From contig CAJTTQ010000004.1 of the NCBI GenBank assembly GCA_910579145.1, positions 16,044 through 74,910 on the forward strand: a DNA stretch of 58,867 bases, read 5' to 3'. The notes beneath the pieces were generated by a model, which was not told the origin of the DNA, did not search any database, and saw nothing but the letters and a program-made list of their open reading frames with translations. The position numbers were made by a program, and so were the translations under genes. Within the stretch, counting starts at the first letter, position 1, and every line of letters starts with the position of its first letter. This DNA is from an uncultured Eubacterium sp. GTDB taxonomy: Bacteria > Bacillota > Clostridia > Lachnospirales > Lachnospiraceae. This document shows, piece after piece, positions 32,562-40,683 of this stretch.

Positions 32562-32590
32562 TTGCATTCTTCCGCTTGCCGTGCTATAAT
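32562..32590 (+). promoter_or_regulatory. Promoter of rpsF-ssb-rpsR
   Basis: TTGCAT (32562-32567), 17 bases, TATAAT (32585-32590) with extended -10 TG. The leader of about 100 bases has a TCTCCC/GGGAGA stem (about 32622-32663) in the place where an S6:S18 autoregulatory leader is usual; I cannot confirm the conserved CCG bulge. Confidence 0.8.
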
Positions 32591-32695
32591 GTAACTCCGT
32601 GATGTAAAAAATCATATTCCTTGTTCTCCCCTGAGCAGAGTCTACCCAAAGTCTTTTAAGGGAGAGCCAGAGACCAAAAGGAGGTGCAGGCAACT

Positions 32696-32983
32696 ATGAA
32701 TAAGTATGAATTAGCTTTAGTTGTTAGTGCAAAAGTTGATGACGAAGTAAGAAATGCCACGGTCGAAAAAGCCAAAGAGTACATCACTACATTTGGCGGT
32801 ACGATTACAAACGTCGATGAATGGGGCAAAAAAAGACTTGCCTATGAAATTCAGAAGATGAGTGAAGGCTTTTATTACTTTATTCAGTTTGATTCCGAGC
32901 CGGATACGCCGGGCGAGATCGAACAGCGGCTTCGCATTATGGACAACGTGATTCGATACTTATGCGTAAAACAGGAAGCATAA
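32696..32983 (+). CDS. rpsF: 30S ribosomal protein S6
   Basis: Protein of 95 residues that binds S18 and the 16S rRNA platform. The ATG at 32696 after AAAGGAGGTG is used. It shows MNKYELALVVSAKVDDEVRN, the conserved TNVDEWGKKRLAYEIQK and the C-terminal NVIRYLCVKQ. First gene of the classic rpsF-ssb-rpsR operon. Confidence 0.98.
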   Translation: MNKYELALVVSAKVDDEVRNATVEKAKEYITTFGGTITNVDEWGKKRLAYEIQKMSEGFYYFIQFDSEPDTPGEIEQRLRIMDNVIRYLCVKQEA

Positions 32984-33002
32984 GAAAAGGAGGAATCCTT
33001 CC

Positions 33003-33458
33003 ATGAATAAAGTAATTTTTATGGGTAATTTGACAAGAGATCCTGAGATACGGTATTCTCAGGGAGAAAATTCGTTGGCAATTGCTCGGTTTAGTATCGC
33101 TGTAAACCGCCGGTTCACCCGCCAGGGGGAAACGGACGTCGATTTCTTTAACTGTACCGCGTTCGGCAAACAGGCTGAATTTGTTGAGAAATATTTCAAA
33201 CAGGGTTCGCGCATGCTGCTCACCGGCCGCGTGCAGAACGATAACTATACGAATAAGAATGGTGAAAAAGTATATAGTGTGCAGATCATCGCCGAGGAAA
33301 TTGAATTCGCCGAGAGGAAGAGTACCGCGGACGCAAATGCGGCTGCTTCCCGGGGAAATAGCGGATTCGGCGGCGGAGCACCGGAACCTGCCTTAGCGGC
33401 AGATGACGACTTCATGAACATTCCAGACGGCATAGAGGACGGTTTACCATTTAACTAA
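33003..33458 (+). CDS. ssb: Single-stranded DNA-binding protein
   Basis: OB-fold protein of 151 residues that coats single-stranded DNA in replication and repair. The first 105 residues are the OB domain (NKVIFMGNLTRDPEIRY; FFNCTAFGKQAEFVEKYFKQ). A short Gly/Ala linker leads to an acidic tail ending MNIPDGIEDGLPFN, which keeps the DDxPF-like tip used to recruit partner proteins. It lies between rpsF and rpsR, the normal place, with a 19-base gap to rpsF. Confidence 0.98.
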   Translation: MNKVIFMGNLTRDPEIRYSQGENSLAIARFSIAVNRRFTRQGETDVDFFNCTAFGKQAEFVEKYFKQGSRMLLTGRVQNDNYTNKNGEKVYSVQIIAEEIEFAERKSTADANAAASRGNSGFGGGAPEPALAADDDFMNIPDGIEDGLPFN

Positions 33459-33492
33459 ATCCGAATGATTGCATCAAAAGGAGGCAATTCAA

Positions 33493-33759
33493 ATGGCTTA
33501 TAACAAGGGAAATGGCTCAGATTCTCCGGCGAGAAGAAGAGGCCCTCGCAGAAGGAAAAAAGTTTGCGCGTTTTGTTCTGACAAAGAACATGATTATATT
33601 GACTACAAAGACACGAACAAGCTGAAACGCTACATGTCTGAGAGAGGAAAGATCCTTCCGAGAAGGATCACCGGCACATGCGCAAAGCATCAGCGCGCGC
33701 TCACGGCAGCGATCAAACGTGCCCGCCACGTTGCATTGATGCCGTACACACTTGACTGA
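33493..33759 (+). CDS. rpsR: 30S ribosomal protein S18
   Basis: Protein of 88 residues. The ATG at 33493 follows AAAAGGAGGC. Conserved features are KKVCAFCSDKEHDYIDYKD, a CxxC-type element near the N-terminus, and LPRRITGTCAKHQRALTAAI. It closes the S6-SSB-S18 operon and is followed by a strong terminator. Confidence 0.98.
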   Translation: MAYNKGNGSDSPARRRGPRRRKKVCAFCSDKEHDYIDYKDTNKLKRYMSERGKILPRRITGTCAKHQRALTAAIKRARHVALMPYTLD

Positions 33760-33782
33760 TAAAACTAAAAAACAACAGATAC

Positions 33783-33828
33783 GGACTGGCTGCCAGACAT
33801 CTTTTTTGTCTGCCAGCCAGTCCTTTTT
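33783..33828 (+). terminator. Terminator of rpsF operon
   Basis: GGACTGGCTGCCAGACA pairs with TGTCTGCCAGCCAGTCC (one mismatch), followed by five T. Confidence 0.92.
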
Positions 33829-33904
33829 CGTCTTTTTCGATACATCCCCCACTCTCCGGCTCCTCATTTTCAAAAAAGCAAGCTTCCCTTTTCTTCGTAT
33901 CCGT

Positions 33905-33912
33905 GGTATAAT
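33905..33912 (+). promoter_or_regulatory. -10 region upstream of gdpP
   Basis: TATAAT at 33907-33912 preceded by TGG (extended -10). No good -35; the leader is about 50 bases. Confidence 0.6.
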
Positions 33913-33966
33913 GTTTGTATATATCGTAATTTTGCCTGATTTCGGATACAGGATAGGAGGAAGCCT

Positions 33967-36102
33967 TTGAACGAGAAAAAAATCCAGGAAACGATGCGTT
34001 CCTATTTGCGCTGGCCGCTCATGCTGTCTTTGCTGCTGGTCGCCGTAAATCTTCATATGTATACGTTAGACGTCAAAATCGGAATCCTGATGACGATATA
34101 CGTGATCTTATATATTATCATTGCCCTCCTTTTATTTTTTTATAAAAGAAAGGCTCTTTTGGGAGATCTGGTACAATACGCGATCCGGTTTAACCGCACC
34201 GTAAACCGGATCGCAAACAGCCTGGACCTGCCGATCGCCATTACGGACTGGACCGGAACCTGCCTGTGGTGCAACTGGCAGTTTACCAAACTGTTCTGCA
34301 CCGGTATGACCCGTCGGAAATTTACGATCGAATCCGCGATCCCAAACCTTTCCGTCAAGACGTTTCCAAAAACGGCCGACGAAAATTCGGAGATCCATTT
34401 TCATACCGAAGAAAAATATTACAAAGCGGTCATCCAAAAAGTGAACATGGTAGACGCGGAACAGGAGACAAAGGAAGAAACTGCATCACCGTTTGTCCAA
34501 AGCGATAACTTTTATGTCTTTTATCTCTATGACGAGACGGAGATCGTGCGCTATATTAAGGAAAACAATGAACAGCGGCTCGATGTGGGCCTGCTCTACA
34601 TCGACAACTACGATGAATCACTAGAACCGGTAGATGAGGTGCGCCGCGCCCTTTTGTCCGCCCTGATCGACCGGAAGATCAACAAATACATGCTAAAGAT
34701 TGATGCCATTACAAAAAAACTGGAGAAGGACAAATATATTTTCCTGTTTAAACACAAATATCTGTCCGAACTGCAGAACAATAAATTTTCCCTGTTGGAT
34801 GAAATACGGAATGTCAATGTCGGGGAAGATGTCAGCATCACGATCAGTATGGGGATCGGCACACAGGCTGACACGTTCAATAAACGCCAGGAATATGCCC
34901 GGAGCGCGATCGACCTCGCGCTTGCCAGGGGCGGCGACCAGGTCGTGATCAAAAACAGGGACAATATATTGTACTACGGCGGAAAGAGCATCCAGCAGGA
35001 GAAAAACACCCGGGTAAAAGCGCGTGTCAAAGCACATGCGCTCCGCGAGTCGATCATCGCCGCGGAGCAGATCATCATCATGGGACACCAGCTGCCCGAT
35101 GTCGACGCGGTCGGAAGCGCGATCGGTATTTACCACATTGCCGCCGCGCTCGGCAGACCGGCTCATATCGTCGTAAACAAAGTAACGTCTTCCTTGCGGC
35201 CCATGCTCACGATGCTCAAAGCACATGATGAATACAAATCGGACTTATTCATTACCGGCGAGACCGCGCGCTCCCTTATGACAGACAATACGCTGCTCGT
35301 CGTCGTAGACGTGAACCACCCCTCCTATACGGATGAACCCGGTCTCGTAGAACTCGCGTCTTCCCTTGTCGTGCTGGATCATCACCGTCAGGCTGGCGAG
35401 TCGTTCCAAAACCCTACCCTCTCCTACGTGGAACCATTTGCGTCCTCCACATGTGAAATGGTGGCGGAAATCCTTCAGTACGTCGGCGAAGAGGTAAAAC
35501 TGAAGTCTTATGAAGCCGACGCCCTGTACTCCGGCATTATGGTCGATACGAACAATTTTATGAACAAGCCCGGCGTGCGCACGTTTGAAGCCGTTGCGTT
35601 CCTTCGCCGTTCTGGTGCCGACATTACCCGCATCCGTAAATTATTCCGTACCGACCTGAATGAATATAAGGTAAAGGCAGAAGCAATCCAAAATACGGAA
35701 ATTTTCCTGGACCACTACGCGATCGCCCTCTGTAATGCCAACGACTGTGAATCGCCAACGATCGTCGGCGCCAAGATCGCCAACGAACTGCTGGACATTG
35801 ACGGCATTAAGGCCACGTTTGTGCTCACGGAATTTGACGGAAGGATCTATATCAGCGCCCGCTCCATCGACGAACTGAACGTCCAGGTCGTGATGGAAAA
35901 ACTGGGCGGCGGCAGGGCATTTGGCTCCGTTTCTACAAAAGAGATCTCCGCCGCCGCCAAAGAACAGCTCGGTTACGACCTCGACAAAAAGAAGATGCAC
36001 CTGAATGATCCGATCAAAAGCATCGGAACGTTTCATGTGCCAGTCAAACTTCATCCTAAAGTAACGGCTGAACTTAAAGTAATCGTCAAAGAACAGTCTT
36101 GA
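33967..36102 (+). CDS. gdpP: GdpP-type cyclic-di-AMP phosphodiesterase
   Basis: Membrane phosphodiesterase of 711 residues that breaks down c-di-AMP, a regulator of potassium and turgor. Start is TTG at 33967 after AGGAGGA. Two N-terminal helices (about 18-58) are followed by a degenerate PAS region and a degenerate GGDEF (SMGIGTQADTFNKRQEYARS; GGDQVVIK). The DHH domain has MGHQLPDVDAVGSAIGI, VVDVNHPSYT and VVLDHHRQAGE; DHHA1 ends with GGGRAFGSVST. All metal-binding residues are present. In most relatives rplI follows; here dnaB follows directly. Confidence 0.96.
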   Translation: MNEKKIQETMRSYLRWPLMLSLLLVAVNLHMYTLDVKIGILMTIYVILYIIIALLLFFYKRKALLGDLVQYAIRFNRTVNRIANSLDLPIAITDWTGTCLWCNWQFTKLFCTGMTRRKFTIESAIPNLSVKTFPKTADENSEIHFHTEEKYYKAVIQKVNMVDAEQETKEETASPFVQSDNFYVFYLYDETEIVRYIKENNEQRLDVGLLYIDNYDESLEPVDEVRRALLSALIDRKINKYMLKIDAITKKLEKDKYIFLFKHKYLSELQNNKFSLLDEIRNVNVGEDVSITISMGIGTQADTFNKRQEYARSAIDLALARGGDQVVIKNRDNILYYGGKSIQQEKNTRVKARVKAHALRESIIAAEQIIIMGHQLPDVDAVGSAIGIYHIAAALGRPAHIVVNKVTSSLRPMLTMLKAHDEYKSDLFITGETARSLMTDNTLLVVVDVNHPSYTDEPGLVELASSLVVLDHHRQAGESFQNPTLSYVEPFASSTCEMVAEILQYVGEEVKLKSYEADALYSGIMVDTNNFMNKPGVRTFEAVAFLRRSGADITRIRKLFRTDLNEYKVKAEAIQNTEIFLDHYAIALCNANDCESPTIVGAKIANELLDIDGIKATFVLTEFDGRIYISARSIDELNVQVVMEKLGGGRAFGSVSTKEISAAAKEQLGYDLDKKKMHLNDPIKSIGTFHVPVKLHPKVTAELKVIVKEQS

Positions 36103-36160
36103 CCGACGCACACCAAACTTGTGTGATGCGCAATAAAGCAGCGCAGAAATGAGAGAAAAC

Positions 36161-37498
36161 ATGGAAGAACAGATCATAAAGCGAATCCTCCCCCACAGCG
36201 CGGAAGCGGAACAATCAGTGATCGGCGCGATCCTGCTCGATGCGGACGCCATCATTACGGTTTCCGAACTTCTGCTGCCGGAGGATTTTTATACGCTTCA
36301 ATTTAAAACTCTATATAACGGAATGCTGTCCCTGTATCAGGAGGGAAAACCGATTGATCCCGTCACGCTGCAAAATAAGCTGCGTGAACAGGAAGTGCCG
36401 GAAGAGATGTGCAGCGTGGAATTTATCAGCAACATCCTCTCCTCGGTCCCGACGTCTGCCAATGTAAAATACTACGCAGAGATCGTAAAGGATAAGGCCG
36501 TGTTGAGAAGGCTGATCCGCGTTTCCGAATCGATCTCCAATGACTGCTATCAGGACACCGAAGACCTGAACGTTTTGTTGGACAATACGGAACGGCAGAT
36601 CTTTGACGTCGTGCAAAACCGTTCTACAAGTGATTTTGTCCCGATCAAACAGATCGCTCTTGAGACGCTGGAGAGCATTCAGAACGCGGCAAAAACTGTC
36701 GGCGCCGTCACGGGCATCTCCACCGGATTTTATGATCTGGACTCCCGCACGGCAGGACTGCAGAAATCTGACCTCATACTGATCGCCGCCCGTCCTTCGA
36801 TGGGAAAAACGGCCTTTGTGCTAAACATCGCGGAAACCGTTGCCATGCGCCATAACACGTCGACCGCCATTTTCAGTTTGGAAATGTCCCGGATCCAGCT
36901 CGCTAAGCGGCTGATCTCGATGAATTCCAAAGTTGACTCCCAGCATATGCGCGTCGGGAACCTGGCCGACGAGGAGTGGGGAAAAATTACCGAAAGTACG
37001 ATCCTTCTCGGGGAATCACCGCTCGTCATTGATGACACGCCCGGCATTACCATTGCGGAACTCCGCTCCAAATGCCGGAAAATGAAAATCGAAAACGATC
37101 TCGGACTTGTCATCATCGACTATCTGCAGCTGATGTCGGGCAGCGGCGGCCGGCGCAATGAATCCCGCCAGCAGGAGATTTCTGACATTTCGCGCTCCCT
37201 GAAAGCACTTGCCAGGGAGATCGACTGTCCGGTCATCGCCCTGTCCCAGCTCAGCCGCGCGGTTGAGGGCCGCGAGGACAAGCGCCCGATGCTGTCCGAC
37301 CTGCGTGAATCCGGCGCGATCGAACAGGATGCCGATGTCGTGATGTTTATTTACCGGGATGAATATTATCATAAAGATTCAGAAGATAAAGGCATAGCGG
37401 AAATCATCATCGGCAAACAGAGAAACGGCCCCACCTGTACGGTAAAACTAAAATGGCTCTCCGAATTTACGAAATTTGCAAATTTGGAAACCAATTAG
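36161..37498 (+). CDS. dnaB: Replicative DNA helicase
   Basis: RecA-fold hexameric helicase of 445 residues. ATG 36161, after GCGCAGAAATGAGAG, is preferred over an in-frame ATG at 36149 lying inside that ribosome site. The N-terminal DnaB domain (LPHSAEAEQSVIGAILLDAD) is followed by the ATPase core with Walker A ARPSMGKTAFVLN, Walker B LVIIDYLQLMSG and the motif QEISDISRSLKALARE. Ends with KQRNGPTCTVKLKW. No intein. The usual neighbour rplI is missing. Confidence 0.97.
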   Translation: MEEQIIKRILPHSAEAEQSVIGAILLDADAIITVSELLLPEDFYTLQFKTLYNGMLSLYQEGKPIDPVTLQNKLREQEVPEEMCSVEFISNILSSVPTSANVKYYAEIVKDKAVLRRLIRVSESISNDCYQDTEDLNVLLDNTERQIFDVVQNRSTSDFVPIKQIALETLESIQNAAKTVGAVTGISTGFYDLDSRTAGLQKSDLILIAARPSMGKTAFVLNIAETVAMRHNTSTAIFSLEMSRIQLAKRLISMNSKVDSQHMRVGNLADEEWGKITESTILLGESPLVIDDTPGITIAELRSKCRKMKIENDLGLVIIDYLQLMSGSGGRRNESRQQEISDISRSLKALAREIDCPVIALSQLSRAVEGREDKRPMLSDLRESGAIEQDADVVMFIYRDEYYHKDSEDKGIAEIIIGKQRNGPTCTVKLKWLSEFTKFANLETN

Positions 37499-37572
37499 GC
37501 GTTTTTTCATGTTTCATGTCGCAATAACAGAGAAGCTGTCAACCGTTTTTTCAAAAAAAGCAGTTAGGATAC

Positions 37573-37600
37573 TTGAACTTCGTTCCCCTTTTGTTATACT
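37573..37600 (+). promoter_or_regulatory. Promoter of the MerR-like gene
   Basis: TTGAAC (37573-37578), 16 bases, TATACT (37595-37600). An AACCG-T6/A7-AGCAGTT hairpin about 25 bases upstream may end dnaB transcription. Confidence 0.65.
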
Positions 37601-37650
37601 GAAGTCAACTTTAGCTTCACCGAAGCATTAGGAAAGGACGGAATATAGTT

Positions 37651-38250
37651 ATGAAAGAACCTGTACAGCTTTGCTACACGATTTCAGAGGCAGCCAAACT
37701 GATGAATGTCGAACCTCATGTGCTGCGCTACTGGGAGGACGAGCTTAACCTGAATATTGCCCGCAATTCTATGGGCCACCGCATATACACGGACGACGAC
37801 CTGAAAATCTTCAAATCAATCCAGAACCTGAAAGCAAGCCACATATCGCTGAAAGATATAAAGGAGCAGCTTCCCCCTTCAGCTTCCGCCCCTTCTGCGG
37901 CGGTCTACCATGCCGGAAGCGGTTCCGTGAAAACTTCCAATCCGAATGGCAATGCCGATAAAATGACACAATTTAAGTCTATACTAACTAACATCATAAA
38001 AGATGCCATGAGCGAAAATTCCAAAGAAATGAGCGATGACATCAGTTCCAGGGTTTCGGATAATGTCCGCAAGGAGATTGATTTCCTCGTCAGGCAAAGG
38101 GATGAAGAAGAAGAAGCCCGTTTTAAGCAGCTGGATGAGACGATACGAACATTTCAAAAAGCGCGCCAGGAGGCCGCCAGTGCAAAGGTGAGCGAAAAAA
38201 AGGAAAAGAAGAGAAATCTTTTTTCGAAGCGGAGACAAAAAGCAAAGTAA
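37651..38250 (+). CDS. MerR-type helix-turn-helix protein
   Basis: Protein of 199 residues. Residues about 9-75 form a MerR-like winged helix (YTISEAAKLMNVEPHVLRYW; GHRIYTDDDLKIFKSIQNLK). A Ser/Ala/Pro linker follows, then a long charged coiled coil (about 105-180) and a very basic tail (KKEKKRNLFSKRRQKAK). No metal- or drug-binding dimerisation domain is seen. The layout recalls RacA-like and DUF3967 proteins, in which a MerR head binds DNA and a coiled coil links it to the membrane or division machinery. Its place after dnaB would fit a chromosome role, but this is inference. Confidence 0.8.
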   Translation: MKEPVQLCYTISEAAKLMNVEPHVLRYWEDELNLNIARNSMGHRIYTDDDLKIFKSIQNLKASHISLKDIKEQLPPSASAPSAAVYHAGSGSVKTSNPNGNADKMTQFKSILTNIIKDAMSENSKEMSDDISSRVSDNVRKEIDFLVRQRDEEEEARFKQLDETIRTFQKARQEAASAKVSEKKEKKRNLFSKRRQKAK

Positions 38251-38279
38251 AAATTCCCATATTATTTTTCGCTTAGGAC

Positions 38280-38308
38280 TTGCATTCCCTTTATGGAAAT
38301 GTTATAAT
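38280..38308 (+). promoter_or_regulatory. Strong promoter of the Ig-like secreted protein
   Basis: TTGCAT (38280-38285), 17 bases, TATAAT (38303-38308) with extended -10 TG. Confidence 0.85.
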
Positions 38309-38379
38309 GTCTTTATAATATCGCTATACATATTTGTGGATTTTCACAAACATGGCAGCAAAAATTAAAAGGAGGAAGA

Positions 38380-39318
38380 ATGTTTATGTTCTCAAAAATT
38401 TCAAAGAAAATTGTAGCAGTAACATTGGCCTCAGCTGTAGTCGTTACTTCCGCAGCAGTTGCATCACCATCTGACGCATCGGCTGCTAAGAAGCCAAAAC
38501 TGAATAAAAAGTCAGTGCGTCTTGCAGCCGGCAAAACTGTAAACTTGAAAGCAAATGCCAAGGCTAAATGGTCTACGAGCAATAAAGCGGTCGCTTCCAT
38601 TAAGGCAAAAGGCAAAAAATGTACGGTAACAGGTGTTGCAAAAGGAACCGCGACGATCACCGCTAAAGTTGGCAGTGCATCCGCTACATGCAAAGTAAAA
38701 GTTAGTGCGCCAAAATCCGGTACAGTCATCTATGATCTTGCAAAAGAGACGGGATCAGATTCCAGTACAGGTGAATCTTTTGCAGCTCCGGTTAAGTGCC
38801 CTTATAGTGAATTTAAGTATAATTCATTTAGAATGTGGCTCTGCCGTGCCATATTCTATGATCCGGCAAACGGCGGTGTTGACTACAGAGGAAAGAAGAT
38901 CAACATCTCTATCACAATTAAGAACTCCGGTAAAAACGACCTCGCTGAGTTAGGTTTCTGCTTTAACTACACAAAGGGTGGAAGCGATGGAAGCTATCCA
39001 TTCGTTTACCACGTAATTGATTCCAAGCTTCGTTCTTCGATTGCTAAAAAGGCTGGTAAGAAATGGAGCCTTGCATCTGTGAAGAAAGATTCTTCTCACA
39101 AACGTGCAAAAGTAGTAGAAGGCAAGATCAAAAAAGGTAAAACATATACCTACAACTTCTCTTTCACCATTCCGAAGGATGCTATGAACGGTGACAAGGA
39201 TCCGGATACAAACATCAACTATCCGATCATGTTCTACATCCCGAACCTGAAAGATAACTGCCCATATCAGAACGGAGACCAGATCACCGTATTGAAAGCT
39301 AAGTTCACACTTGCTTAA
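38380..39318 (+). CDS. Secreted protein with bacterial Ig-like (BIG_2) domain
   Basis: Exported protein of 312 residues (ATG 38380, or 38386) behind AAAAGGAGG and a strong promoter. The signal peptide is about 1-32 (KIVAVTLASAVVVTSAAVA). Residues 38-110 form one BIG_2/Ig-like module (KKSVRLAAGKTVNLKANAKA; VASIKAKGKKCTVTGVAKGT). The remaining 200 residues are a beta-rich domain I do not recognise (FNYTKGGSDGSYPFVYHVID; YTYNFSFTIPKDAMNGDKDP). It resembles a ligand- or carbohydrate-binding jelly roll. No wall-anchoring motif, so it is probably released or loosely bound. High Lys content and codon use suggest high expression. Confidence 0.85.
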   Translation: MFMFSKISKKIVAVTLASAVVVTSAAVASPSDASAAKKPKLNKKSVRLAAGKTVNLKANAKAKWSTSNKAVASIKAKGKKCTVTGVAKGTATITAKVGSASATCKVKVSAPKSGTVIYDLAKETGSDSSTGESFAAPVKCPYSEFKYNSFRMWLCRAIFYDPANGGVDYRGKKINISITIKNSGKNDLAELGFCFNYTKGGSDGSYPFVYHVIDSKLRSSIAKKAGKKWSLASVKKDSSHKRAKVVEGKIKKGKTYTYNFSFTIPKDAMNGDKDPDTNINYPIMFYIPNLKDNCPYQNGDQITVLKAKFTLA

Positions 39319-39347
39319 TCTGATCGGCATTTGAGAATCGGATGAAA

Positions 39348-39403
39348 TAAAAAGAGTGCCGCACCAGCGATCTTACATTGCTAGTGCAGGCACTCTTTCT
39401 TTT
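39348..39403. terminator. Bidirectional terminator between the Ig-like gene and dnaJ
   Basis: AAAGAGTGCC-GCAC-CAGCGAT pairs with ATTGCTAGTGC-A-GGCACTCTTT, a stem of about 20 pairs with one bulge. A- and T-rich flanks serve both convergent genes. Confidence 0.9.
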
Positions 39404-39427
39404 GCCCTTATCTTTTTTCTTTTCCCT

Positions 39428-40537
39428 TTATTTTTTCTTATGCCTTTTGCCGTCCTTATCCGTAAAGCTGTCTTCTAACTGCTGTAACAGTTTCTTCTGC
39501 TCTTTGCTGACCGTCGTAGGCACATCCACCACAAGATCCACATAATGATTTCCGCGAAGCTTTTTATTTCGCAGAGATGGAACTCCCTTACTGCGGAGCC
39601 TTACCCTTGTTCCCGTCTGGGTTCCGGGCTTAACAGTATATGCCACCTCTCCGTCGATCGTGCTGACGACGATCTCTCCACCCAGTACTGCTTTGGGATA
39701 CGAGATTTTTACCGTCGAATAGATATCGTAGTTTCGCCGCTCAAACATAGCGTTCGGTTCTACATACACCTCGACCAAAAGATCTCCCCTGGCGCCGCCA
39801 TTCGTACCGGGTTCCCCCTTTCCACGGATGCGGACGCTCTGTCCGTGGTCGATACCGGCCGGGATCGACACCTGGATTTTCTTTCTGCTTGATTTATAAC
39901 CGCTCCCGCCGCAGTCACTGCACCTTTCCTTAATGACTTTACCGGTTCCGTGGCAATTCGAACATGAAACGACATTCTGAACCATACCAAATAGAGATTT
40001 CTGGGTATGGACCACCTGTCCTTTCCCTCCACATACTGTACATGTTTCCGGTGTCGTACCCGGTTTGGCCCCCGTCCCGTGACAGGTCGCACATTCATCT
40101 TTCAGATTCAGGTCCAGCTCTTTATCCACGCCAAAACATGCTTCCTCGAGAGTAATCCTTACCTGGGCACGGATGTTAGCACCTCTTGTCGGCGCATTGG
40201 GGTCCCTCCTTCGGCTTCCTCCGCCAAACAGGTCACCAAAAATATCTCCGAAAATATCTCCCATATCCATGCCTGAAAAATCAAACCCGCCGGCACCGCC
40301 GCCGCCATTTTCAAAGGCCGCATGGCCAAACTGGTCATACTGTCTCCTCTTATCCGCGTCACTCAATACGGCATATGCCTCCGAAGCTTCTTTAAATTTC
40401 TTCTCCGCCTCTTTATCTCCCGGATTTGTATCAGGATGATATTTCTTCGCTAATTTTCGATATGCCTTCTTTAACTCAGCGTCACTGGCACCTTTACTTA
40501 CGCCCAGAACCTCATAATAATCACGCTTGTCAGCCAT
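39428..40537 (-). CDS. dnaJ: Chaperone DnaJ
   Basis: Hsp40 co-chaperone of 369 residues that stimulates DnaK and holds unfolded proteins. J domain at 1-70 with the HPD motif (KKYHPDTNPGD), Gly/Phe region, four CxxCxGxG-type zinc repeats (CATCHGTGAKPG; CTVCGGKG; CSNCHGTG; CSDCGGSG) and the C-terminal substrate domains. Start is the ATG after GAGGAGGAGAG. Last gene of hrcA-grpE-dnaK-dnaJ. Confidence 0.98.
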   Translation of the reverse strand: MADKRDYYEVLGVSKGASDAELKKAYRKLAKKYHPDTNPGDKEAEKKFKEASEAYAVLSDADKRRQYDQFGHAAFENGGGGAGGFDFSGMDMGDIFGDIFGDLFGGGSRRRDPNAPTRGANIRAQVRITLEEACFGVDKELDLNLKDECATCHGTGAKPGTTPETCTVCGGKGQVVHTQKSLFGMVQNVVSCSNCHGTGKVIKERCSDCGGSGYKSSRKKIQVSIPAGIDHGQSVRIRGKGEPGTNGGARGDLLVEVYVEPNAMFERRNYDIYSTVKISYPKAVLGGEIVVSTIDGEVAYTVKPGTQTGTRVRLRSKGVPSLRNKKLRGNHYVDLVVDVPTTVSKEQKKLLQQLEDSFTDKDGKRHKKK

Positions 40538-40605
40538 CTTCTCTCCTCCTCATGCACGTCACTGTCACATCATGTGCCCTTTCGCACTTTATCCTCCCGT
40601 TTCAT

Positions 40606-40662
40606 AAAGCGACATTGACTCGTACCATAAAAAGTACGAGTCGTATTTCTAAATGCCGCTTT
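40606..40662 (-). other. Large hairpin between dnaK and dnaJ
   Basis: AAAGCGGCATT...AATGTCGCTTT outside and GACTCGTAC/GTACGAGTC inside form an extended stem. No T run follows on the minus strand, so it is more likely an mRNA processing or stability element, or a partial terminator that sets the dnaK:dnaJ ratio. Confidence 0.6.
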
Positions 40663-40683
40663 AATAGCTTATTCTAAAAACAA

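Noticed and set aside
32600..32695. Confident call of an S6:S18 autoregulatory RNA
   Set aside because: A stem is in the right place, but I could not confirm the conserved bulge by eye, so it is only mentioned with the promoter.
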